Shown here piece after piece: positions 37,153 through 48,916 of a stretch of 64,000 nucleotides of DNA. The stretch is from contig NC_044976.1 in assembly GCF_008728515.1 (NCBI RefSeq), positions 34,061,376-34,125,375 on the forward strand. The letters run 5' to 3'. A program made the translations under genes and the position numbers. Under the pieces are notes generated by a model. It saw nothing but the letters and a program-made list of their open reading frames with translations, made no database searches and was not told where the DNA came from. The stretch is from Papio anubis (Eukaryota > Chordata > Mammalia > Primates > Cercopithecidae). How positions within the stretch are numbered: position 1 is the stretch's first letter; each line of letters begins with the position of its first letter.

Positions 37153-37937
37153 CTTTTTAATTTTTACAACATAGCTAAAATAAATTCTAAAATTACATAT
37201 TTAGCTCGTATGATACTCCTGTTGGACAGCACTGATATATGTAATTGTTTCTTCTTAGGGGTACGGACTGTCTCAATTACATCCTTGTCTCTTTGAATTT
37301 CTGGGGCACACTACATGGGGATGGGTAGGGATACCTGATGCTCATCCTCAGAACTTGGAGGCTGGAGTGGCAAATGTCCAATAGACTTTATTACATTATT
37401 TTCCATCCAGGAACTCGGCCTCTCTCTCTTCTTAACTCAGGTTATTTTATATGTCTTCTTATTGGTTCTTACAGATTTTCTCATACAAATCACAGACATC
37501 TCAGGAAGTTTATTTCCAAGAATTTTGAATTGGATATTTTATCATATAGTTTCTAATTAGTTATTGCTGGTACCACCAGTGAATGCTACTGATTTTTGCT
37601 TATTTTTTTTATCCTTTTACTTATTTAATCTGTTAATTATACTACATTGATTTCTCTTTTTCCTCAGGTGTTTTTTTTAATACTAAAAAGAGGAAAACGT
37701 AGATGGGGATGCAAAGTTTTCTCAGGCCATTCTTACTATACTGGCTCTAGGAAATTCTTCATATAGAGAAGATATCTAGATAGAAGACTCGGGCCCACAC
37801 AGCAGAGGCCCTTAGGTGTGAGTTAGCTATGGACTGAGATGCAAGGATGAAATGGAAACAGAAGGAGCCAATAGGTTTGGGGGAACATATATCGGGGATT
37901 ACTGAAAGAAATTTATCTGCATAAAAAAGTAAAATGC
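37153..37937. other. Intergenic stretch without recognised feature
   Basis: A/T-rich unique-looking sequence; no gene or clear repeat seen. Confidence 0.5.
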
Positions 37938-38190
37938 GGGGGCTGGGCACAGTGGCTTATGCCTGTAATCCCAGCACTTTGGAAGGTCGAGGCAGGTGGA
38001 TCACCTAAGGTCGGGAGTTTGAGACCAGCCTGACCAACATGGAGAAACCCCATCTCTACTAAAAATACAAAATTAGCCGGGTGTGGTGGTGCATGCCTGT
38101 AATCCCAGCTACTTGGGAGGCTGAGGCAGGAGAGTCGTGCCATTGGACTCCAGCCTGGGCAACGAGAGCAAAACTCTGTCTCAAAAAAAA
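37938..38190 (+). mobile_element. Alu with internal deletion
   Basis: Target duplication AAAAAAGTAAAATGC (37923-37937 and 38191-38205). Lost the segment between 'GGCAGGAGAGTCG' and 'TGCCATTGGACTCC'. Confidence 0.9.
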
Positions 38191-38205
38191 AAAAAAGTAA
38201 AATGC

Positions 38206-38492
38206 AGCTGGGGGCAGTGGTTCATGCCTATAATCCCAACATTTTGGGAGGCCGAGGTGGGTGGGTCACCTGAGGTCAGGAGTTTGAGACCAGTCTGGGC
38301 AACATGGCGCAAACATTAGCTGGGTGTGGTGGCATGTGCCTGTCATCCCAGCTACTCGGGAGGCAGAGGCATGAGAATTGCTTGAATCTGGGAGGCAGAG
38401 GCTTCAGTGACCCAAGACTGCACCATTGCACTCCAGCCTGGGCGACAGAGTGAGACTCTGTCTCAAAAAAAAACAAAAAAAAAACAACAAAA
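38206..38492 (+). mobile_element. Alu with internal deletion
   Basis: Lacks the segment between 'GCAACATGGCGCAAAC' and 'ATTAGCTGG'. Confidence 0.88.
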
Positions 38493-38706
38493 AAAGCAAA
38501 ATACTATCTGGATTTCCATTTACTCTGCCACTTTGCCTAGCTGAGAGTGAAGTCCCTGATTACAGGTGCACTCTGCAGAAAGACTTTGAGAGGCTGGGGC
38601 CAGGCTTGACTTCAGTAGCCACTTTGGAGATGGGTCAGAATAGTGACTACTGCCTTTGCACAAAGTAAAGTATGAGGTTGAGTATTTAGAATAGGGGAGT
38701 CAGACC

Positions 38707-39036
38707 CTTCTTATGGAATGTTGAGGTTCCAGCTCAGTTACATCAGGGCAGAGGTCTTTCTGAGACCTTTGAGAGTTTTTTGAGAGAGTTTTTCTGAGTG
38801 CTTTTTGATGCTATCTTGTTGATTCAGGTAAACCCAAATTTACTGATCACTCTAGGCACAGCTTGTGCCAGGCACTAAAGGAGGACAGCAATGCATCTGA
38901 TATTGTCCCTGTTTTTAAGGAACATAGATTATAGTGTGGAGCCAGGTGTGGTAGCTCACCTTTGCCCTAGTGTAACTGAGCTGGGACCTTTGCCCTAGTG
39001 TAACTGAGCTGGGACCTCAGCATTCCATAAGAAGAG
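38707..39036. repeat. Imperfect inverted repeat with 28-bp tandem duplication in one arm
   Basis: Left arm about 38707-38757. Its reverse complement (TGTAACTGAGCTGG, CATTCCATAAGAAG) recurs at about 38958-39036. In the right arm the 28-bp unit starting CTTTGCCCTAGTGTAACTGA is tandem (38960-38987 and 38988-39015). Confidence 0.85.
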
Positions 39037-39300
39037 TCTTTGGGAAGTTGAGGCAGGGGGATTGCTTGAGCCCGGGAGTTCAACACCAGCCTGGGCAATA
39101 TAGCGAGACCCTCATCTCTACAATAAGTAAGTAAGTAAATAAATAAAAAGTCAGGCGTGGTGGCATGCGCCTGTAGTCTCAGCAGCTCAGGAGACTGAGG
39201 TGGGAGAATTACTTGCGCCTGAGAGGTGGAGACTGCAGAGTCCAGATTGTGCAACTGCACTACAGCCTGGGCAACAGAGTAAGACCCTGTCCCAAAAAAA
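38943..39300 (+). mobile_element. Alu carrying an inverted insertion
   Basis: 5' end 'GCCAGGTGTGGTAGCTCACC', then a foreign ~75-bp block (38960-39036), then 'TTTGGGAAGTTGAGGCAGG' and the rest of an old Alu. Confidence 0.85.
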
Positions 39301-39309
39301 GAATATAGT

Positions 39310-39885
39310 GTGAGAGGCAAGTAATGATTATGATAGCAGCTGATACCTTCCTTACATTCTTTTTAGGCAGTGTTCTAAGGTGTTTTTGTTTTGTTTTTGG
39401 AGATGGAGTCTTGCTTTGTCACCTAGGCTGGAGTGCAGTAGCGTGATCTCAGCTCACTGCAACCTCTGCCTCCTGGGTTCAAGCGATTCTTGTGCCTCAG
39501 CCTCCCGAGGAGCTGGGACTACAGGCGTGTGCCATTACGCTCAGCTAATTTTTGTATTTTTAGGAGAGATGGGTTTTCACTATGTTGGCCAGGCTGGTCT
39601 CGAACTCCTGACCTCAGGTGATCTGCCCGCCTCAGTCTCCCAAAGTGCTGAGATTACAGGCGTGAACCACTGCGCCCAGCCACTAAAGTGGTTTTATGTA
39701 TTAACTCATTTCATCTTCACAACAGCTGAATGAGGTAGGTACTATTACCACTGCCATTTTACAGAGGAGAAAATTGAGACACGGAGAAGTTAAATAATGG
39801 GCCTAATGTTACATGTCTAGTAAATGCAGGGACAGTATTGAAACCAAGACAGTCTGGCTCCAGAGTCTTTGTTCTTCACCTCTAC
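39310..39885 (-). mobile_element. MIR (antisense), split by an Alu
   Basis: 39310-39380 and 39683-39885: 'CATTTTACAGAGGAGAAAAT', 'GAGACACGGAGAAGTTAAAT' and 'TCTGGCTCCAGAGTC' are the reverse MIR core and end. Confidence 0.6.
39381..39682 (-). mobile_element. AluS (antisense) in MIR
   Basis: Flanks CTAAGGTGTTTT / CTAAAGTGGTTTT. Confidence 0.9.
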
Positions 39886-39894
39886 TTTGTATGT

Positions 39895-40395
39895 AGGGGA
39901 GTAATTTGTCAGCATCATCAGCCTTATCTGGAAACTTGTTAGAAATGCACATTTTTGGGTCCCACCCAACACCTACTGAATCGAAAACTCTGGAGGCAGG
40001 GCTTACCAATCCAAGTTTTGCTTTTTTTTTTTTTTTTTTTGAGACAGAGTTTAACTCTTGTTGCCCGGATTGGAGTACAATGGCATGATCTCAGCTCACT
40101 GGAGCCTCCCCCTCCCTGGTTCAAGCAATTCTCCTGCCTTAGCCTCTGGAGTAGCTGGGATTACAGGTGTCTGCCACAACACCCGGCTAATTTTTTATAT
40201 TTTTAGTAGAGATGAGATTTCACCATGTTGGCTAGGCTGGTCTTGAACTTCTGACCTCAGGTGATCCACCCGCCTCAGTCTGCCAAAGTGCTGGGGTTAC
40301 AGGCGTGAGCCACTGCACCCAGCCACCAATCCAAGTTTTAACAAGCTTTCCAGGAGATTCTCATGGTTGCTGTTTGAGAACCTCTAGAAGCAAGG
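39895..40395 (+). mobile_element. MER5/MER20-type hAT MITE split by an Alu
   Basis: Contains the family-like stretches 'TTAGAAATGCACATTTTTGG' and 'CCTACTGAATCG', resumed after the Alu at 40340-40395 by 'GCTTTCCAGGAGATTCTCATG'. Exact subfamily not assigned. Confidence 0.55.
40020..40324 (-). mobile_element. AluS (antisense) in hAT MITE
   Basis: Perfect target duplication ACCAATCCAAGTTTT at 40005-40019 and 40325-40339. Confidence 0.93.
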
Positions 40396-40474
40396 CATGG
40401 TATAAGTGTCAGAAATTAATATCCTCATGAATAAGGACTGGTTATGGTCCGCCCCTTAAGTTCCCAGCCTCTGC

Positions 40475-41330
40475 ATGGCATCTAGTGTAAAGCAGGCATC
40501 AAAAATTTGTGTGAGTTTATGGGAAAGTGGTGTTTGAGCTGGGTCTCTTACCCCACCTATCACTGCACCAGACTGAATAGGAGGGAGAATGGGAGTTCCC
40601 AGAAACTTTGATACTAGCAAGGAAGTGGTTGTGATACTTCTGGCAAGATATGATAAGGGTCTGCACCAGCATAAGAAACCATCAGAATGGCATCGACTCA
40701 TGTGAGAGCAGTTCGAAGGTAAACATGTCCAGACGTGGTGAACAGCTGAATAGAGGGAAAGAACAAGGGATAGAGGAACTGTCATTTCTGACATGAAGGT
40801 GCTATTCGTTGAGATAGGAAGCACAGGGCGAGTATGTTTGTGAGTAAAAGATAAAGTATTTGGTTGGACTTCTTAAATTTGAAGTTCTGGTAGGATATCC
40901 AGGTGGAGCTGTCCAGCAGACACGTGGAAATGTGAGTCTGAGACATGGTTGGAAATAGAGATTTGGAGGGATAGTTGGGCCGTAAGAGTGGATGAGACCT
41001 TCAAGGGGAGAGTGGAATGAGAAGAGAGCTGGGTTTGGAACCACAGTGAACAATTAACGAGGCAAAAACAAAAGGGGCCCTTTAAAAGACTGAAAAGGAC
41101 TTAGGCAATAGGAGACTGCAGAAGATGCCACAGCCAAGTGGAAGGCTCAGAAGGGAAGTAGAGGCACAGTGACAGACGCTGCAGAGAAATAATTGAAAAG
41201 TATCGTTTGGATTTCAACCCCGAAAGTCATTTAAGTGACGTGGTGAGGGCAGAAGCAGATTGACAAGAGTTCAGGCATGAGCTGTAGATGAGAAAGTGGA
41301 GGCAGGTACTTCCCAGGTCCGGTGGACAGA
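40475..41330 (-). mobile_element. L2 fragment (antisense)
   Basis: 'TAGGATATCCAGGTGGAGCT', 'GACACGTGGAAATGTGAG' and 'GAAATAGAGATTTGGAGG' match reverse L2 internal sequence. It ends just before the AGO1 CpG island. Confidence 0.5.
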
Positions 41331-41966
41331 GCTCTGTAGCTGTACTTAAGTTAAAACTGTGACATCTTCCAGGGTAGGCAGGGTCTCTACTTATCTGTGG
41401 TCTCAGCGTCCAGCCCACGGCCTGGAAGAGGGGGTGGCGTCAATGAGTTCAGTGACTAGGGACGGAGAAAGACTTCGCGGAGGCAGTCGCTTTGCAGCCA
41501 AGGCTTGAAGGATGAGGGTGATTGGGAGGAGAGGTGGGAGGCGAGGTGGGAGGCAGGGCCCCTGGGCGCTGGAGTGCCGGGGGTCTGGGAATGAGGTGGG
41601 GTTCCCATAATGTGCGCGCGGCTCGGTGCGACAGGCGGGGGCTGTGTGTAGGTTTGGAGGGACCTATTTGGGGAAAAGACAGGGCGGAAGGCAGCTGTGG
41701 CGGGGTGTCCCTTCGCCCTGCCCCACTTATGCCACTGCGCGGTTCCAAGGCACCTTTATCGGAGCCCTCCCGCCGGGCTGCATGGCAACGGGTGACCGCC
41801 AGGGGCCGCTGTCTCGGGTCCCCGGTGCCCCCGCCCCTCTCCATTGGCCTTTGTTGCCGTCTGAGCGCCCCGCTTGACTCGTTCCGGTCCGCCCCCTGGG
41901 CCTGGCGGTCGCGCCTGCGCACTGGCAGCTGGCCGGGCGCTCGCAGGGGGAGCTGCTGCAGGCTCC

Positions 41967-41967
<1 letters not shown>

Positions 41968-41991
<24 letters not shown>
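41968..41991 (+). repeat. (CGG)8 trinucleotide tract in the AGO1 5' region
   Basis: Eight perfect CGG units about 160 bp before the AGO1 ATG, with a second, interrupted CGG-rich stretch after it (about 42003-42015). Confidence 0.9.
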
Positions 41992-41997
<6 letters not shown>

Positions 41998-42148
41998 AGG
42001 CTGCGGGGGCGGCGGCGCGAGCGGCCGGGCTTGGTAGGGGAGCCGAGCCCGGCCCGGGAACCCGAGCAGCGAGAGTGCGGGGTACCTAGGCCCCTCACGC
42101 TGGACTTCACAGTCTCCGGGCCGCCTGACCTCCGCACGGGTATATGGG

Positions 42149-42173
42149 ATGGAAGCGGGACCCTCGGGAGCAG
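42149..42173 (+). CDS. AGO1: AGO1 coding exon 1 (start codon)
   Basis: ATG in strong Kozak context, eight codons (MEAGPSGA) plus one base, donor GTAAGG. It lies inside the CpG island. A second ATG at 42144 is in another frame. Confidence 0.94.
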
Positions 42174-45100
42174 GTAAGGGCCCCCGGGAGGGGGAACGGT
42201 GCATGCTCCAAGGACTGGGGACTCCCGCATGAAAAGCGTGGTTTCCAAGTGAGGGAAGCGCTCCTGAGTGAGGAGAAGGGCTCTCCCACGATGGGGGCCC
42301 AGTTTGAAGGAGGCTGTGTGCAGTTCCGGGGGAGAACCATGTGAAGAGAGCCCTGAGATGGGGGCTGTTTGTCCAAGGAGGCTGTATGCAGTCCTGCGGG
42401 TTGGAAGTAATCTGGGAGAAGGGCCTGCACGCACGGAAGGACTCCCAGACGTCCGTGGAGGCCTACGGAGAGGCCCGGCAGGTGGCAGGGGACGGGCTCC
42501 AGGTGTCCAGGAGAGGAGGGGGCCACACAGATGGGCCTGGAGCTACCGCATGCCGGGGGCGGGGGCTCCGCTGGGCTGGAATAAGCTAATGTCTCTTGGG
42601 AGAAGGCGCCAGAACTGGACTGTGAGCTCCGCCCCACCGGGCCTGACGCGAGGGCGAGGGTCAGGGGGCGGTGGGTGGGGACCCAGTCCCGGGATTCCCC
42701 CCCGTGGGTCTGGGGAGTCGGAGTGGAGGCTCCGGAGCATGCGCGGAGGTGGCAGCTGGCAGGGGCTGCCCGACGTGGTGGGGGCGTGGCCGTCCAAATA
42801 CCCCCACCTCTCTTCGCCGACCCCCACCCTCGTTTGGCTTGGAAAAAGGAGCGTGCTGATGGGGTGCATTCGCTCTTAGGTTATGCTGGCAGAGTGCAAA
42901 TGGTTATGGTCCCCGCCCCCATTTTAGGGGCTCTTACACTTGGCCCTCAGTAACAGTTTGCCAAGAATGGGTTGAGGGAAGCTGCCAAAGTGCATTTTTC
43001 TGCCACAGGAAAGACTGGGACCGAAGCAATGGGTTCTGGGGGTGGGTCCTCCTAAAGATAGGCCTTAGGAAAGGTATTGGTTACGGATGAATAAAGGACA
43101 GGGCAGACAGGGGCTACCTGGAAGGAGTTGTCTGCTTGGTTTGCAAGTTTCTGCTCCAATACTGAGTAGAGATGGGGGCTTTTAATCCAAAGATAATGAC
43201 CTTTTCCATTGAATTGTCTGTTAAGGTTACACTCTACAGTTATAACATTTATTCTGATGTTTCTTAATATTTTCATGGCTCCTATCTTCCACTGGATATC
43301 TTTCCGTTTTCCTCTCCCTCCTTCCCAGAAACTGTCAGGGCTGTCTTTAGAGCCAAGATCTAAACCCTACAAACAAGTTGGAGGATGGGGGAGTTTATAG
43401 CCTTCACCCTGGTGAGGCGCAGGTGATAGCCTTAACTTCTTATTTGCAGGTAATGAGGAGAAAAAGACATAGGAACAGAGGATAAACTGAGGCAGGATTG
43501 CCTCAAGAAAACTGGAGTCCTCAGGATGGACTGTGGGGTGGTGATACCTCTTGTGTCTTAAGTGTCTTACCCTGTGATGGGACGAGGAGCCTGGACCTGG
43601 GAATCCTTCAGGTCATCTTTCACCACTTCCTTACATTTGGTCTGGGAATGGGAATCAAATTTCCATTTGCGACATGAACTTTATTACTTTCCTAATGGAA
43701 ATTATTTTGGTTTTTTTTGTAGCAGACCTAACTCCCTCCCACTCTCTCAAGGAAATAGCTCCTACCACCTCACTCAAGTTATCCATTTAGTGATCTATAA
43801 GTACTTAGTGACTGTTTTCCCTCTAATAACCAACCTTGTATAGGTTGTGTAGTCCCAAGGATAAGCGCGGGGAGCAACTGACTTTTGTACTTCCTCTCTG
43901 TCAGGCCCCTCTCTTCATCCCAGGCACTCCTGTTTTTCAAGGCTGGGGACTATTTCCAACAACCCATGAACTAGAGTAGTGGGGTAGGTCATTGAAGTCC
44001 ACATGGATTGCTGGTTGCTGGTACCCATTCTAGACTAATGATTTTTATCCCGATGAATTCCTAATAGGCTCTGGAGTGATGAAAAATTGACTTTTTAAAA
44101 ATTTGTTACAAAAAATAAGCTTCTAGGAAAGAGCTAGAACCTGCTGTTTGGAGTCACCCATAGCCTTAGGAAAAGCCTAGTGGGACAGGCTTTGCCTCAG
44201 AAAAGGGTATAATTGAGATTCAGTCTGGAAGCTGCAGATTGAGGGACCCCATAACTGCCTCCTTCCTAGGCCCGGACTGTTCTCTTGTAGGAAGTTAAAG
44301 TGGTGTCCCAAGGTGGCCTGAGGACATAATACACGACACTAAAGTGTTGTGTAAAAAACGAACAAACAAACAAAAAGCCCAAAAAACTAAAGCATTGTTG
44401 CTAGCCTCACTGGGCTTATGCCCAGGTCTGCCTTCTGTGCTCAGGTGTGTTCCAAGCACATACACTAGACTAGGTGCTCCCTGAAGGTAGAAGCAGTGTC
44501 TGGTTTATTTGCAGAACTAGCAAGTGCCTAGTGTATAGGCCCTGGCACAGAATACGATGTTTATTAATTAAATCACATTCAAATGTGAACATAAATGGTT
44601 AAGCACGTATATGGATATTTAATAAAGTGTATATTCACATGGAACAGATCCTTTTTGGAGAGATTGGCCTGTTAGTCTTTGCTTGCCTACCAGCTAACCT
44701 AACCTAACCTAACCTAACCTAACCTTGAATTTGTGTCTTTTGAATATGCAGTCTGGCTCCTTGGGAGGTGTGTGGGCCTCAGAACTGCAGGAAAGGAATC
44801 CTGAGCCAGGGCTTTCAGCTCTGTTACTTTTCCTTCTCTGGGCTCCTTGGGGATGGGGGAGGGGGAGTGTCCTTTTCAGGGCCCCTCCCTCCTTGCTTTT
44901 GTCTGAAGAGAAGGGCCCCGCCCCTTTCCCCCTAGGCCCAAGCTTTGTCCTCTGTGCTGGGGCCCTCATCTGCATCACAAAGTGGCCGTCTGTCCCTGTC
45001 TGGGTCTGTAGGGAAGTGTCTCCCTTTCTCAGACTAAAAGCTGGGGTAAGGGGGGGCGGGGAGAAGACTGTGCTGTTGTTAGGCTTTCAGGGGGATGGAA

Positions 45101-48100
45101 TGGGAGAGAGGTTCCTGCTTGCTGCTGTCTTTCCTAGTTTGAAGATGAAGTGGGGGTGCGGGCTCCCCTGTTTTCCCAAAGCTTCTTTGGAGAGGATGGT
45201 GCTCTAAGGCTATGTCTGGTATGTAGTCGGGTTTCTGGGGAAGAGAAGGCTTTGAGGCTAGAGTGTCTGTCCCATCCCCCGTCATTTCTAACTAGCCCCC
45301 CAGCTCTAGGGGTTGTCTTTCTCCCAAGGCCCCAAATGATTATTCAGTCTGGGAGGGGAAGAAGGTGAATGCAATATAAGAACTTGGGGAGGGAAAGGAT
45401 GTCTCTTACTGGCTACACCCACAACTGTGCATGTTTGTCTTGTGTAGTGTTTATAATTGTTTCTGGGCAATTACAGGTGTTTGTGTGCTGTGTGTGCTTG
45501 TGTGTTTTTGTGGTGTGTCTATGGATATGTTTGTTCATTCATTTCATATCAGTGTGTTGAATACTTCCTGTGTGTTTGCCAGACACTGGAGATTAAGCAG
45601 TGACCAAGGCAGATATAGTCCCTGCCTTTGAAGAAGTCAGTCTAGGGTAGTGAAGGATATGTATATGAGTGTAAATTGCCAAGGTCTAAGTGTGTGTTTG
45701 GATGTGTGTGATGGGAGTGTGTGTCTGTCTGTCCGTGAGCTTGTGTGCAATTTCTGTCCACCACTTTCTGAGGTAGGCAGCCAGGTGCTAGTAGATAGGT
45801 TTTCACTTCCCCATATAGCTGAGTTCTGAAGACCTTTTCCATCCAGGCTGGGCCTTCATTTCCCTGTCTGTAGAGTGGGACTGGGCTTGACAGGTGGTTA
45901 GAGGGAAACAGAGCAACTTAGCTCTGGGAAGCTACCCCTCCCATGAATGGTTCTGACCTCTTCCTGACCCCCAGCTGAGGATATGCCCCATCCCCCAAGC
46001 TTGTCTGACTGTGAAAGCAGAGGTCTGGTAATGGGAGGTTCTGGGCTGGTTTATCCCTCTCTTCTCTCACCTGGGCTGGTTCTCTACTGCCAAGAACAAT
46101 AGTAGCATATTATTCCCTTTTTTTCTCTCTTCCCCCAAAGCTAGAAAATAAGACTGGAGGCAGCAGCCAGACTGGCAAAAGAGGGTAAAGTAGCTGGATC
46201 TGGCCCTACCCTATCCCTTTCCCAAGGGCCCCCCTCTGTCTTGAAATTTATCTCTGCTTCTGCTGTCTGGACTTTCTGTGTGGAAGGATCTGTGGGGCAT
46301 GGAGAGAATCTTGTGTTCTTCCCGGAGCCAGTATCTCTTCTCCAGCATTCTAATTGCCACCTCTTCCTCCCAAACCTGTTAGTTCTTTCTTTTTTTTTTT
46401 GAGACGGAGTCTCGCTCTGTCGTCCAGGCTGGAGTGCAGTGGCCGGATCTCAGCTCACTGCAAGCTCCGCCTCCCGGGTTCACGCCATTCTCCTGCCTCA
46501 GCCTCCCAAGTAGCTGGGACTACAGGCGCCCGCCACCGCGCCCGGCTAGTTTTTTGTATTTTTTAGTAGAGATGGGGTTTCACCGTGTTAGCCAGGATGG
46601 TCTCGATCTCCTGACCTCGTGATCCGCCCGTCTCGGCCTCCCAAAGTGCTGGGATTACAGGCTTGAGCCACCACGCCCGGCCAGTTCTTTCTTTATTCAA
46701 GCTTTTTTTTTTTTTTTTTTTTAATCATTGCCTCCCCAATTGCCGCTTTGTTTCTTCCTGTCTGCCCCACCCATTAACTCCAGCCTTCTCTCCTTCGCCT
46801 TACCTTTTTCTATTGTGACCTCCAGCTCTGTCCTGTTCTCCAGCCCCCTTTCTCTTTTCCTTAGTCTCCAAACTATCCTTTGAGCCTTTTCTCCTTTTCC
46901 CTCTCTCCAACTCTCGCCATTCAGTTGCCCTAATCCTGCCTCAAACACTGACCCTGCCCTCCCTAACCTGGCCTTCTCTGGATCTTCTTCCTGCCCACCT
47001 ATAAAGGAACATAAAGGTTATGCCATTTTGTATTCAGCATGGTGATGAATGGAGTGAGCATCTGGCTGGCAGAGAATAGAAATTCTTGGTCTGCTAGATA
47101 CCTGGTGAAGGCAAGTGTCTTACTCTAGTAGAAGAAAGAAAGGGTTCTGTTACTAGGAGCCAGATTTAGTCTCTCTGCTTAACATGCAATAGGAACTTAT
47201 TATATATGAACTTAATGAATTTAAAGTAGACAATAAGGATAATTTTCCTAACTGCAGAGAGATTTAAAAAAAACAAAAAACAAAAACAAAAACACAGATG
47301 AGCTTGAGATGTCCCCTGGAAGCCCTCGGCTGGGTTGGGTATCAGGAAAGAGGCATTCTCTATACTCTCATGTTCCTGTTCTGGGAGGCCTTGTTCCTTC
47401 TCTGATAAGAGTAGTTAGGAGATTTCCAGACTTTACCCTCACCAGCCTCTTTGTCTCGTAGCTGCGGGCGCTTACCTGCCCCCCCTGCAGCAGGTGTTCC
47501 AGGCACCTCGCCGGCCTGGCATTGGCACTGTGGGGAAACCAATCAAGCTCCTGGCCAATTACTTTGAGGTGGACATCCCTAAGATCGACGTGTACCACTA
47601 CGAGGTGGACATCAAGCCGGATAAGTGTCCCCGTAGAGTCAACCGGTAAGTGATGCACACCTAAGCTACCAAATCTGAAAGACACCAACCTTGAAAGAGG
47701 GGCCAGAAAGGTAAAAGAAAAACCAGTAGAGGGTAGTATCACCAAATCTAAGGAAGTTTTTGAGAAGGAGATGCCAAGTAGGATAAATGCTGAAAAATAG
47801 TCCAATTGGACTTCACTATTAGAAGATTATTAGTGACGGCCGGGCGCGGTGGCTCAAGCCTGTAATCCCAGCACTTTGGGAGGCCGAGGCGGGTGGATCA
47901 CGAGGTCAGGAGATCGAGACCATCCTGGCTAACACGGTGAAACCCCGTCTCTACTAAAAATACAAAAAACTAGCCGGGCGAGGTGGCGGGCGCCTGTAGT
48001 CCCAGCTACTCGGAGGCTGAGGCAGGAGAATGGCGTGAACCTGGGAGGCGGAGCTTGCAGTGAGCCGAGATCGCGCCACTGCACTCCAGCCTGGGTGACA

Positions 48101-48885
48101 CAGCGCGAGACTCCGTCTCAAAAAAAAAAAAAAAAAGAAGAAGATTATTAGTGACTTTTGGCAGAGCAATTTCAGCAGAAAGTAGTTGAGCTAGTTAATC
48201 TAACTATATTGAGTTAAGAAATAAGTACAGTTCCTACTACATTTCAATATTAGTTGAATGAATAAAGAGTTTTAAAGAATGAGATATGGGTATGTTTACA
48301 GATTAAGGAGAAGGAGGTAGTAAAGATGAAGTTAAAAGTTTGGGATAGAGGGGAGAAATTAATGGGATGTCCTTGATGAGGCCGAAGGACATTGTAGGAT
48401 GCACAGTTGGAGGGATTAGCTCTATTTAGAGGAAGTGATATTTCCTTTTTTTTTGATGTGGAGTTTTGCTCTTGTTGCGCAGGCTGGAGTGCAATGGCGC
48501 TATTTTAGCTCAATGCAAACTCCGTCTCCCGGTTTAAGCGATTCTCCTGGCTCAGCCTCCTGAGTAGCTGGGGTTACAGGCATCTGTCAACATGCCCGGC
48601 TATTTTTTTTGTATTTTTAGTAGGGACGGGTTTCACCATGTTGGCCAGGCTGGTCTTGAACTCCTGACCCCAGGTGATCTGCCCGCTTCGGCTTCCCAAA
48701 GTGCTGGGATTACAGGCGTGAGCCACCGTGCCTGGCCTCTGCAATATTTCTTTAATTAATTAATTTTATTATTATTTGAAAACTATATGTATAATATAAA
48801 AAAATTCAGATATCACAGAAAGATAGTAGTGAAAAATGTCTCCTTACTGTCCTGGTCTCTAGTCCCCCAGTACCATTAATTGTTA

Positions 48886-48916
<31 letters not shown>

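Larger units (their letters stand above)
41500..42800 (+). promoter_or_regulatory. AGO1: AGO1 CpG-island promoter and 5' UTR
   Basis: The only extended GC- and CpG-rich block in the window, surrounding exon 1. No TATA box is evident. Visible candidate sites: GC box CCCCGCCCCT near 41828, inverted CCAAT (ATTGG) at 41843-41847, an NRF1-like GCGCCTGCGCA at 41911-41921, and CATGGCAAC near 41781 resembling an RFX half-site. A (CGG)8 tract lies at 41968-41991, probably in the 5' UTR. The start site is not determinable by eye. Confidence 0.85.
42174..47461 (+). other. AGO1: AGO1 intron 1
   Basis: 5.3 kb. The first ~600 bp belong to the CpG island. 42900-46380 is nearly free of recent repeats; it holds L2-like fragments (about 44495-44580 and 45528-45660), a (CTAAC)6 tract and G-rich stretches near 44830-45070. 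One AluY lies at 46391-46681. No further exon was recognised. Confidence 0.85.

Noticed and set aside
41522..42089. Long plus-strand ORFs upstream of the AGO1 ATG (41522-42037, 41874-42089)
   Set aside because: Same GC-driven effect. They end before the AGO1 start and one is largely the translated CGG tract.
41449..42204. 251-codon minus-strand ORF across the AGO1 CpG island
   Set aside because: High GC removes stop codons in all frames here. Its translation is low-complexity Pro/Arg/Ala-rich, has no domain, and overlaps the AGO1 promoter and exon 1.
44694..44723. Interstitial vertebrate telomeric repeat
   Set aside because: The unit is five bases (CTAAC), not CCCTAA; only a pentanucleotide microsatellite.
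44725..45207. 160-codon plus-strand ORF in AGO1 intron 1
   Set aside because: Unique sequence, but no splice sites in a useful phase, no motif, and it lies in a normal intron.
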